A stretch of 64,000 bases of DNA, taken from positions 56,481,666-56,545,665 of the forward strand of contig NC_052018.1 in NCBI RefSeq assembly GCF_015832195.1. Reading direction: 5' to 3'. The stretch is from Motacilla alba alba. Lineage: Eukaryota; Chordata; Aves; Passeriformes; Motacillidae. The position numbers and the translations under genes were made by a program. Each line of letters begins with the position of its first letter. The stretch's first letter is position 1. A model generated the notes under the pieces. It ran no database searches. It saw nothing but the letters and a program-made list of their open reading frames with translations, and was not told the DNA's origin. Below are positions 54,498-64,000 of this stretch, piece after piece.

Positions 54498-54866
54498 TCA
54501 GTATTCCTGGCACTCCCACATAACAGATGTCAAGATCTGAGGTTTGCCATCCATGGTCTGCATGCCACAAGTGGTGTTGAAAACTCTTCCATGGTGAATA
54601 TGCAGCAGCTCTTGACACTGGCTGCACGGATGTTTCTCCAGGAGCTGCTGGATAAATCCCACATGTTTCTCACAGAGCACCTGGGAGTTGAAACAATTAG
54701 CAACCAACACAACCATGTCTTTAATGACAATGCAAATGCCAAGAACTTGGCAGAATGAGATAGGGATCATTGGATTTGGATGGAAGGAAGGCTTGATCAT
54801 ATTTACCTCTGAGGTGAAAGAAGAAGAGCAATTAAGAAAGAAGAAGGATAGGATTGGATTCCTCAT
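54498..54866 (-). other. 122-codon open frame, unrecognised
   Basis: This minus-strand frame is open for 122 codons after an ATG at about 54866. Its second half is richer in Cys and His than most frames here, with a Cys-x-x-Cys near residue 82, a Cys-Gln-Gln/His-Ile-His-His stretch around residue 88-92 and two further Cys near the end. That composition vaguely suggests a metal-binding or disulfide fragment, but no family is recognised. There is no second exon, no poly(A) signal assigned and no known neighbour. Chance remains the leading explanation. Confidence 0.12.
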
Positions 54867-55427
54867 TTTGGCAGACAGGAAAAGAAGGGAAGGAAAAAGC
54901 CAGAGAGTGAACTGCTGCTTAAGGGTGTGTAAAAGGAAGCAAGGAGCTTAAAATTGGGAAGGGAAGATGGGTGGGAGTGAAGTCCTGTTTTGGAAAGCAA
55001 GCAGGGACATGCGGCTTGCCCTGAAAGTCAGCAACTGCTGCTGTCTTGAGTAGTGCTTCCCAAACAGAGTAGAAAGTGAATTCCAGAACAAAGGGTTTAT
55101 GGCAGAGAACCCCCTGGCTTGGGATGGGCCCATTCTCCCATCCCTTTTCTTTTATACAAAGAGAAATCAAGAGATGGGTTCAGCTCTGGAAATATGGCTC
55201 CACTCCCAGTCCAACTAGTGTCAGAACCAACACCCCAAAGTGCATCCACAGGACTATAGGGAAAGGGAACCACAGCAGCTCTGAGGGCAGGGTGTCTATC
55301 CCATATTCCCTCTCAGGTGGTGCCTACTGACATGATGCTTTTCTATTGAGACTGGACTACTAAGGGAGTACTGTGGAGCAGCTTCCAGGTCTATGAAAGC
55401 AGAGGTAACATTTGCAGTACAAAAACC

Positions 55428-55470
55428 AACCAACCAAAAAAAAAAACCAACAAAAAACCAAAAAACAAAC
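55428..55470. repeat. A-rich (CCAA/AAAAC) low-complexity patch
   Basis: CCAACCAACC is followed by A11 and CCAACAAAAAACC-type units. It is low-complexity sequence of the kind that often grows by slippage. Confidence 0.85.
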
Positions 55471-56789
55471 TCACAACACATATCCACTGGAAATAATGCC
55501 AGGGAATGGCAGTCATAATTTTTTTCTTTTTTTTTTCCATTGACCACTAATGCACACTACAAAAATTTTATATTACTGAAGAAAAGCTCTCCCACAAATG
55601 CCAGTGTAATTTGGCCTAGTTAAGCAGGTGGTTCTTAGCCCTGACTTCAACAGAAATCAGTGATCATAGTTAAACCCATCCATAAGCATCTGCAGGATCA
55701 GAGACTGTGTCCCCATAGTCAGCTCTTCCAGTACAGTTCACAGCACTGCCAGAGAATAATATTTAACACTCTATCTTAGTATATCCAATCTATTTAGCTG
55801 GTAAGTTGTGCATCTCAGAATAGACAATTTCCACAAAATATTGTTGAAGATTTGCTTTTCTGACTCCCAGTTGTCCTGATAATCTGCTTTCTTTATTTGT
55901 CAAGATGTGATTCATTAAACTGATTCAAATGTACTTTGTTTTTTTTTAATGTTTACATCAATCATGTTTACTGAATTCCATATTTGTATTATTTGTGATA
56001 TGCATAATGTTTAGAAACACATGAACAATACACTCACTAACGATAGAAATTACCAGCTACAAAGGCAAGAAAATGATGTTCATTCCATTATCTAGATTCA
56101 CCAACAGAAATCTCATAGATGAGCTCAATTCTAATACACAGCCAGATAAGCAATCTTCCTATCTCATAATGATTTCTTCTCATTTAAATCTCCATTACTT
56201 CTGCCATCTCACTTTTATGTAATTTCCTTCTTACAGATGCTTTTATGTTAAATTTCCCCAAGCAGACAATAGATATTGTGTTTTCTTGATATCTATTTCA
56301 AAGCATTTTATGTGGAATGAAAATAAGAGTAGAGAAGCTAGAGGAAGGTTTTGTGTTTTCATGCACTCCCCAACTATACATATTATATACTGCAAACTCC
56401 TTCTAGATGGAAACTACACTCCTTCTTCTTAGAAACAATACCATTTCCAAAGGTAAGGATTAGGAAGCTAAGTTCCAGGCTTAAAAAGCTTTTGATGTAA
56501 TAATACTGGGCAAAAAAAAAAAAATTAAAAATCCAGAAAGTCCCTATAGCTTATCAGCTGAACCATATTCCACAGACCTGATGCAGCAATATCATCCTTG
56601 AATTCACTCCTGCTCATTAATACAAATTTCTACCTCTAACAATCCTATGAACCTCACCACATTTATCTTATCGAGGTATAGGTTCTGGAATCTGTCTCTA
56701 AAAGATGGAGGAGAGAAACCAAACCTGAATGAAGTGCAACTTGCTTTTGGCAACTATCATATCAACTAGACTAACCTGATAATTTTTCT

Positions 56790-57415
56790 CTGTGAAATTA
56801 CTGAGGCTGCACTCAATCCTCTCATCCAGATCATCAATAAAGATGTTAAACTAGGCTGGGCCTAATACTAACCCTTGGGGAACCCACACTCATGATCAGC
56901 CGCCAGCTGGATGCAGCTCCTTTCATCACCTTTCTCTGGGCTTGGCCATCCAACCAGGTCTTAACCCAGCAAACAGTGCACCTGTCCAAGCCATGGACTG
57001 CCAGCTTCTCCAGGACAGTGCTGTGGGTGACAGTACTGAATTCCAGGTAGACAACATCCACGGCCTTTCTTTCATCCACCATATGGGTCACCTGGTCATA
57101 AAAGAAGATCAGGTTGGTCAAGAAGGACCTGTTTTCCTAAACTCATCCTGGTTGTGTCTGATCCTCTAGTTGTCCTGTATGTCCTAAATGAGAGCAGTCA
57201 ATAACCTTCCCCAGCACCAAGGTCAGGCTGACAGTCCTGTAGTTCCCTGGATCCTGCTTCTGGCCCTTCTTGTGGATGGGTGTCACACTGGCCAGATTCC
57301 AGTCATCTGGGACCTCCCTAGTTAACCAGAACTGATGATAAATGATGGACAGTGACTTGGCAAGCTCTTCCACCACTTCCCTCGAAAGCTTCATGTGGAT
57401 CTCATCCAGCCCCAT
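56790..57415 (-). pseudogene. CR1 ORF2 reverse transcriptase remnant
   Basis: This is the fingers and palm part of a LINE reverse transcriptase. 57143-57415 carries the SLSIIYHQFWLT and KKGQKQDPGNYRTVSLT blocks (usually NYRPVSL; here the Pro is Thr). The frame then breaks near 57120-57145 and continues as LTNLIFFYDQVTHMVDERKA. Motif A, normally FSKAFDTVSH, reads FS-TVTHS: four codons including the catalytic Asp are gone, as an in-frame 12-base loss near 57035. Beyond WLDGQAQRKV the frame shifts again. In the shifted frame VPQG and FNIFIDDLDERIEC can be read, with a stop between them. The FADD box is not present. Confidence 0.93.
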
Positions 57416-58239
57416 AGACTTCTAAGAGTCTAAGTGGCTGGGTCACTGATTACCTCCTCCTGGATCACAGGAGGTCCATTCTGCTCTCCATCTCTGCCTA
57501 CCCATTCAGGGGCCAGTTGCCCTGAGAAAAATGGGTCTTTCTGTTAAAGACTGAGGCAAAGAAGGTATTAAGTACTTCAGCCTTTTCCTCATCCATATCG
57601 ACAATGTCCCACCCCCTGCATCCAATAAAGGATGGAAATTTTCCTCGGCCCTCCTTTTGTTGTTAATGTATTTATAAAAACATTTTTATCGTCTTTTATA
57701 GAGTGGCCAGATTGTGTTCTAGCTGAGCTTTAGCCTTTCTCATTTTCTCTCTCTGTGATCTAACAACACCTTTCTACTCTCCCTGAGTTGCCTGCCCTTT
57801 CTTCTAAAGGTCAAAAGCTCTCTTTTTTTCTCTTTTCTCTTTTTTCTCTGCGTTCCTGTGAAAACACCCTGTTCAACCAAGCCAATCTTCCCTGATGTCT
57901 TCCCTTTCAGCACACAGGGACAGGCTGCCTCTGCATCTCTAAGATTTCCTTCTTAAAATATGCCTGGCCTGCCTGGACCCCTTCATTATTAAGAACTGTT
58001 TCCTAAGGGACTCTCTGAACCAGTGCCCTGAACAGGCCAAAGTCCCCCCTCCATAAGTCCAAGGCAGAGGTTTTGTTGACCACTTCCTTAATCCATCAAG
58101 AACCAAAAACTCCTGTAGCTTTGTGGTTGCTCTACCCAAAGCAGCCTCTGACCACTACACCTCCCACCAGCCCTTCTCTGTTCATAAAGAGCAGGTCTAG
58201 CAGGACACTGCCCCTGTGGGCTCCCTCACCAGCTGTGTC

Positions 58240-58826
58240 AGGAAGTTATCTTCCAAATGCTCCAGGAACCTCCTAGACTGACTCCTTTCCACTGTGTTGT
58301 GTCTCCAGCAGACACTGGCAGGTTAAAGTCTCCCACAAGAACAAGGTCTAGTGATGGTGAAACGTCAGCCAGCTGCCTACAGAATATTCCATCTGCCTCT
58401 TTATCCTGGTTGGATGGTCTGTAATAGACTCCCACCAGGATATCTGGTTTACCAGCCTTCGCCCTGATTCTCAGCCGTAGGCACTCGATCTTACCACCAC
58501 TATCTTCAAGCTCTGTGCAGTCAAAGCACTCCCTGAGGTACAGAGACTGCCTCTTCTTCCTTGCCTGTCCCCTTGAAGAGCTTGTAGCCACCCACTGCAG
58601 CACTTCAGTCATGACAATCACCCCACCACATTGCCCTGATGGCAACTACGTCACAGCTTTCCTGCTGCAGGATGGCCTCTGGTTCCTCCTGTTTGTTACC
58701 CATACTGCCTGCACAGGTAGACATGCAACTGTGGCTACTCCTCTCTCCTCCAAAATCAGCTTCTATGTGTCTCAGGTTCTGCACACCTGAAGGGAATTGT
58801 AAGCATTTGAAATAATGGTCTTTCAA
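58240..58826 (-). pseudogene. CR1 ORF2 endonuclease remnant
   Basis: This is the N-terminal part of an AP-type (APE-like) endonuclease that in live CR1 nicks the target DNA. The first part (58605-58826) carries GNKQEEPEAI and DVVAI. A frame change near 58605-58645 then moves the homology to another frame, 58238-58645. That frame has LYLRECFDC, the VGVYYRPSNQD loop and GDFNLP, whose Asp-x-Asn belongs to the catalytic core. After GDFNLP the homology changes frame again near 58290. It is inactive because of at least two frameshifts. The later Ser-Asp-His block of the endonuclease is not seen in an open frame. Confidence 0.93.
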
Positions 58827-58830
58827 TCAA

Positions 58831-61800
58831 TGAATAATTCTAACCACTGCATGTTGCTGAAAAACAAGTGTGTGTATGGCTCAGATAAGTTCATGTATGT
58901 ATTTTGAGACTCAGAAGAGAAGAGGTTTTGAATTAACAGGTTTGAAAAACAGTATGAAAAACATCCTGAGGGCAAATGATCTAACAATTGTGTCATGACA
59001 TGTATTTTAGTAAGAAAAAATATTAACTGCCATGGTGAGCTAAGTGATCATTTAGACATTTGCAGACAAAAGAACCAGTATCCTGCTGAGTTTTTAATGA
59101 CTTGAGAACAAAAGCATCTCCATTTAGACACCAGAAGCATTTGACCCTCACAACCCACTGTTGCTGTGTTCACTGGGTTGCGCCCATACTTGTCCTTCTG
59201 GTTCAGTGTTGAAGTAAAACCTTGACTGTCCTAATTCACCATCTGTCAGTTGGATTTGCAGTGTGGTTTTAGCGCATTCAAACTAGATTGTCTGAGCAAG
59301 AAACACATCCAAAAGCTCTTCTCCATCCACCCATGCACCATATTTACCCCAGTCTGTTATGGAGACAATAAGTGGCTAAATCCGTGACTTGTCCTTCAGG
59401 CAGCCTCAAACTACTGAATAATCATGACTGCTGTGAGAATTAAAAAATATGGTATCAAAACTTGCAGGGACTAGAGACCAGGTTTGAGTTACCCATCCCA
59501 GTTTGCACAGGCAGATATTCAGAAATGTAGGTTGCATTTTGGCTTTGGGAATAATTCTTAGTGCTTCTATTACAAAACTCTAATGGATATCTCCATCTCA
59601 TCTGCCTAGTGCTACTATAATTTTATAGCTAAACATGTCTGGGTTTTCTCCCCCAACAATCAGTGTAGAATTACTTGCAATATTCAAAAATTGGGTCATT
59701 TCTGATTCTTATTTTCTCTTGTCCATTTCAGCTGCAGCACTGTTTCATGCCACCTTCAGACCATGTAACCGGTTATCCACATGCAAAGTAAGTAGCCTCA
59801 GAAAGCACATAATGCAAGATCCAAATGGAGCTGCCTAATGCCAAGGTACCCCAGCACCAAAGTACTAGGACACCCCTCCTTGCTGCTGCTTCTCTGTGTG
59901 TCTCTATCCTGAGTTCTCTCTGCATCCCGATGTGCTGAATATGACTACACTGTGCAACTGAGCAAAGCAAATGTTTAGTGACCACTGAAAAAGCCCTCTT
60001 CCATGATAACTCTTGGCTGCAGCCAAGGAAGTATCATCCATGGGAGCTCCAGGTGAGGATAATGCAGGGCATTGTGGGGGCAGATTACTGCAGGTGTCTT
60101 CCCACAGCTGCTGTGTGCCAGCCTGCACCCGTGCTTGACCCATTTACAGTTGCCATGGAGAGAATGAAGCGTGTGGAATTATCACTCCTCCAACTGCAAT
60201 GAGATCTCATGGAAATAAATATCTATTTGTGAATTTAAAGGGGAAATACAATAAAATAATTATGAAAATCTATGTCCAGTGACTACTGACAAACATGCAT
60301 TATTTGACAAAGCTAATCTATCATCCTTTGTTATCAGCAGGCTGCAGCTCTACCCGAACCAACCCTCTCCACAAGAAAAGAGAGGAAATTGGGTACAGTG
60401 GTGGCACCATTCCTTTCAAGACTTTCACATCCAAAACTCAAATACTTTTCATCTTAATGTTCTTGTAACACAAAAATGGATTAAAGCACCATTAAGCCAG
60501 AAATCAGATTTTTATGTGCTGTGTAATTTCTTGCAAATTCCGTGAATAGGTTGGTCTCCCTCCTAACAATTAGATTTCTTCCCTCTGTAATTGTGTTGCA
60601 GCTACAGCAGCTACTAAAGAGAACAGCACAGTGAGACTGATTCTCTGAGATTGCAAAGAAGAGCTCCTTCCAAGTGTTACTACTCAGCAAGGTTTCTTAA
60701 AGAAAGAAACACCACTATATAAAGGTTTGTTGAGTTGATAAGAAATGACCAAAAATGTTTCATTTAGGCTTCAGTAAACATTTTATACATCTTAATGATT
60801 TTTTCATTCGTTTATTCTCTTTTTCTGCTAAGCTGTGAATTTATGAATTTCAGGGACGTATAAAAATGTTAAGCTATTGCAAGCAACTCTGCAAACCTGA
60901 GACAGCTCAATTTTGCAAGCTTAGTGGCTGAAGGTAATGTTGGTCAAGCCTCCAATTAAGGATATTTGCAGCACGTCATAGCAATAATTTATTGAAACTA
61001 CGGCTCAGTGAACAATGCTATCTACACTCACGTGTCAGTGGATGGCCATTGATTAGCCATTTATGTCCATGAAGCTAGGCACACTCATTAGTTTTTTTAT
61101 TTTCACTTGTTTAAAGAACTTAGAAGCCTAGCTGGGGATCAGCATTCCCAAACATCACCTGCATTTGGAGGAGCTTAATCTTATACTAGAGATCTGATCC
61201 CACTTTTTTTCACTGAGCCTTCTGATTATTTGACATTTGTGATAGCAAGGAGAGACAAACAAGTTAAAAGAACAGAGACAAAAATCAAGGCATATAAAGT
61301 CTATTATTCTAACCAGAGTGTCCCACAGGGAAATGATTCAGGGCCAGCAACCCTGAAGATGGAGGAGGGGAGATTGTGCTAAAGCACGTTTGAGTGACAC
61401 AGACCCAGGCTGTGGGTTTGTGAGGGTTTGGGTTTGGTTTTTTTTTTCATTTTGTTTCCTGGTAAAGATTAAAGCAGACAGCTGAAAACTCAGAGGTAGG
61501 CAATGTATTTCATCCATCTTAGAGACAGAGGGAGGAGGCTTGTCCTGTGGTAACACAGTGCCATCTACTGATTCCTTTTTTTAGGGGAAAAAAAGGGGAA
61601 AAAACACAAAAAAAAGAAACCTCGTGGTAGGGCAGGTGTAATCAGTGGCTGCAGCATCAAATGACAGCTGTCCTGATTCTTACTGTGAGCTTTGCAGCAC
61701 TGCAGCTTACCTGTCTCAACTACCCATAGTTAACTACAGCTAAACCCAAAATATTTATTTCACAGGTGTGAAATACCACAAAAATGGGAGGGAAACTTTT

Positions 61801-62679
61801 TTTAAAAAAGAAAATAAACCCAGAATTTCTTATCACAGAAGACTTCATGACATGCAGTGATCTTTGGATGCTGGCAGTTACTCTAAATCTGATTTATCCC
61901 CATCCTGTGAGTTGAGGTTCAGCTGCAGGTGCCTTCCAGAAGCCATACATTCCCATGAGCTAAGTGCTGGGCTACATGCCGGGAAATTCCACATATTTCA
62001 TTTCTGCTCCCATTTGGCCTGAAGACACCCATCCCTTTGTACTGCTGTGTAGCTGCCCTTGGCCAGGAGACAGCTGCAGGCTGCACAAAAAAGGTGGGGA
62101 ATGGGATGCAGCTGCATGGTTGTGACTTTGGCATGAGACCACCATGTGTGTCCACTGCTTCAGTGGGTGCTATATGGGATTGCTATCCCTCACCAGCAAA
62201 TCTATGTTTTATCTGTTTTATTCCTAACTGAGAGGAAGATGAGTGAGAGGAAGACCAGACAACAAGCCTGGGATTTAGAAGTGCCAAATACACCTCATAG
62301 CTTCCCACAGTTGTTTTTTTTCCCCCATAATATTTCAGTGAGGAAGAGAAATTCCTAAAGCAAAACCAAAGAGAAACTTTTGCACATTTTTGATTGAACA
62401 AGTTTTTATGCACTGGTGCAGCATTTACCTTTTCCTGAAGATAACATTTTTTTTCCTTCAACTCGAAATACTTTGCTGAAAACTATTGTTTGCATATTGG
62501 GCCATAACAACACCGTGAACATACAGAGTCTGAGATGGTGCATCAAAACCAACGGTGAACAAGCTTCTAGAATAGGAGAAGAGCAAATCCTGAGTGCTTT
62601 AATAGTTCAAAGCTGATCTATATTCACCACTAACACATCATTTTCAATTTACATGACATGTAGGAAGTAGTCCTTTTGC
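58831..62679. other. Unique sequence, one exon-like segment
   Basis: No repeat family recognised between the two CR1 copies. It holds the exon-like segment at 59732-59787, a T-run near 61438-61449 and a 9-base inverted repeat, CCTTTTTTT/AAAAAAAGG (61574-61582 and 61588-61596). Confidence 0.5.
59732..59787 (+). other. Internal-exon-like segment, strong splice signals (unproven)
   Basis: A long pyrimidine tract (about 59703-59729, TTATTTTCTCTTGTCCATTT) ends in CAG at 59729-59731, a strong acceptor. Fifty-six bases later AAA|GTAAGT is a near-consensus donor at 59788. Two of the three frames are open across the segment: one reads Leu-Gln-His-Cys-Phe-Met-Pro-Pro, the other Ala-Ala-Leu-Phe-His-Ala-Thr-Phe. 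I recognise neither peptide. It could be an exon of a gene that spans this window or of a long non-coding RNA, or a chance pair of splice-like motifs. Confidence 0.2.
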
Positions 62680-62689
62680 CCTGTTATGT

Positions 62690-63040
62690 CCTGGAAAGCT
62701 CTCACTTGGATACCACACCTAGGATTTGGTGCCACCTTCACAATGTGTGTGAAGAGATCCAGTGGAAAGCAGTGAACAATGAGATATCTGGAAAGCATGG
62801 CATAAAAGGAAGACCTGCATGAGGTAATATCACCTTAAAATATCTTAAAAAGCTACTGAAAAGAGAAATAATAAAATTTTCCTGCCCATCAAGGACAGGA
62901 GGAAGATGTAATGACCTTCATTCACAGTAGGGGAATTCAGGTTGCTTGCTAGCAAAAAGCACTTCAGCAGCAGAGGTAGAGATGGGGGAATAGGGTGCCT
63001 GAGAGGCTGCAGACTCCCTTCAACCAGAGGTCCTTACAAA
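62690..63040 (+). mobile_element. CR1 LINE, diverged 3' portion
   Basis: Read on the + strand this follows the end of CR1 ORF2 and its 3' segment. It opens with 'cacttggataccacacctag' (the usual 'ctggaatactg…cagttctgggc' block), then 'agagatccagtggaaagcag' and 'gagatatctggaaagcatgg'. Next come 'ggacaggaggaagatgtaat' and 'gggaattcaggttgcttgct', and finally 'gggaatagggtgcctgagag' before 'gcagactccc'. The reading frame is destroyed and the 3' terminus is not clear. Its orientation is opposite to the 56790-58830 copy, so it is not that copy's missing 3' part. Divergence is high, which suggests an old insertion. Confidence 0.75.
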
Positions 63041-64000
63041 CAAATTTAATAGAAATACAGGTATAATTACTCTGGCCAGAAGCAAAGCCTGAAACAAGTT
63101 CATGAAGTTCTTCAAACCCTCCTTGCTCCATGAACCTCTGATGTTAAAATTCTAGCCTAGGGAAAAAATGAGCTTCCTTCCAACCACTAATGCAGGGTCA
63201 AAATACAAAAACAGCCTGATTTCACACATACTGGTGTAAATCAGGAGGTACTAAATGAGGGGCAGTAGAATTACACTGCTATAAGGCCCAAAGAGATGGC
63301 CTTTAAGGTCATTAAGCTAGTGGGTTTTACTGTAACAAAAGGCAATTTCTAGATATTTTTTGTATCTCTTCTGTTTTTTTTGTTCTGTTCTATTCTGGGT
63401 TTTATAGCAATAATGACATGATCACCTCATTGCCCTGGTATCTAAGTAGTGTAACAGGTGGAAAAAAATATTAGCCAGGAGAAACATAAGTTGATTTGAT
63501 GCCCTTGCACCATATTCTAAACCCACCAATAGAAGAATGGAGATGAATACATTCTTTTTATTAAACTCTACTTAGTAACCCAGTTTCTCTGCCTTCTATG
63601 GCTAAAGGTTTCACACATCCTTCATTTTTGAACTGGCTAATTTTGTACAGGAAAAATGTTAATTAAAAACTAAACCAAAGGGCTTAGCTAAAGCTTTGAT
63701 TTTCTCTGTGTCCCAGTTGCTCATTTGTAACAGAGAGATCATAGTTTTCTCACCCCAGACATCTGTTGTATGATTCATTAAGATTTGTAGAGTGGTTTGC
63801 ACATTCCCAAGTTATTAAAATAGATCACAGCAGATAATCCAAACACTACATTTATTACAAATTAGCTTCCCTTTACTGGACTTTTGACAGAATGCAGAAA
63901 ATTACTGGAAGATCTGTGTTTTTTCTTCCAAGATATACAGTCAGCCAGTGTGACTGCCCATGCTGAGCCCAGCAAATAAATCTCTCAGCAGCCTCAGTGG
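63041..64000. other. Unique sequence to window end
   Basis: No gene or repeat family recognised. The sequence is AT-rich with short T-runs near 63375. Nothing suggests a coding exon. Confidence 0.55.

Larger units (their letters stand above)
52931..56789. other. Unique sequence with A- and TTTG-rich simple repeats
   Basis: It holds a TTTG array (54228-54280), an A/CCAA-rich patch (about 55428-55470) and an A13-type run near 56511-56524. The 122-codon minus-strand frame at 54498-54866 is listed separately. Nothing else was recognised. Confidence 0.5.
56790..58830 (-). mobile_element. CR1 LINE ORF2 remnant, about 2 kb, 3'-truncated
   Basis: On the minus strand this reads as CR1 ORF2, entering near the start of the endonuclease (about 58800) and running through the ORF2 linker into the reverse transcriptase. 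Recognisable blocks are GNKQEEPEAI near 58700, LYLRECFDC near 58545, VGVYYRPSNQD near 58430, LVGDFNLP near 58330, SLSIIYHQFWLT near 57345, DPGNYRTVSLT near 57240, KAVDVVYLEFS near 57050 and FNIFIDDLDERIEC near 56825. Homology stops just before the catalytic FADD box, so the thumb region, the ORF2 C-terminus and the 3' UTR are all absent. CR1 copies normally lose the 5' end, so this copy was probably cut later by deletion or rearrangement. Frameshifts and stops make it inactive. Confidence 0.97.

Noticed and set aside
62690..63040. Being the missing 3' half of the CR1 copy at 56790-58830
   Set aside because: It lies on the opposite strand, is more diverged, and sits beyond that copy's 5' side.
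1..64000. tRNA genes, CRISPR arrays, bacterial operons, phage
   Set aside because: No tRNA B-box pattern, no spaced direct-repeat array, and no dense coding or ribosome-binding-site pattern was found. The sequence is clearly vertebrate nuclear DNA.

Overview
The window looks like vertebrate nuclear DNA, and most likely bird. It is AT-rich (roughly 40% G+C by eye) and CpG-poor. It has no operon-like gene packing, no long open reading frames outside repeats, and several microsatellites. The only interspersed repeats I can recognise are CR1 retrotransposon (LINE) copies of different ages, including the typical bird-type 3' end (…ACGGTTCTGTGATTCTATG-like). I see no Alu, B1 or L1 signature. Bird is an inference from the CR1 copies; I cannot assign order or species.

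No protein-coding gene is supported with confidence. Almost all open frames are 60-120 codons, the size expected by chance, and their translations match no family I know. The exceptions are frames inside a dead CR1 copy. The window therefore reads as a gene desert or a large intron.

Layout. 1-2.7 kb is unique sequence, followed by a perfect (AGAGG)23 pentamer array at 2.7-2.8 kb. 2.8-15.7 kb is mostly unique, with a short CA array and a 14-bp inverted repeat at 11.13 kb. A run of 34 T lies at 15.67 kb and a hexamer array at 16.3 kb. Two CR1 3' ends face each other at 16.43-16.78 kb (+) and 17.74-17.93 kb (-). At 21.4-23.0 kb there is a 10-mer array, a nested hairpin, a 43-bp tandem duplication and a (CTTTT)12 array. 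23-47 kb is unique sequence with short duplications and hairpins, the best at 35.06 kb. A possible small coding exon lies at 47.42 kb. 52.8 kb holds an old CR1 3' end (-). 56.79-58.83 kb holds a 2-kb CR1 ORF2 remnant (-) covering endonuclease and part of the reverse transcriptase. A possible exon with strong splice signals lies at 59.73 kb, and a diverged CR1 (+) at 62.69-63.04 kb.

No genes act together here. The most useful leads are the two exon-like segments, the hairpins, the unusual truncation of the 2-kb CR1 copy, and the perfect purine-only array. All boundaries were read by eye and should be treated as approximate to tens of bases for the old repeats.
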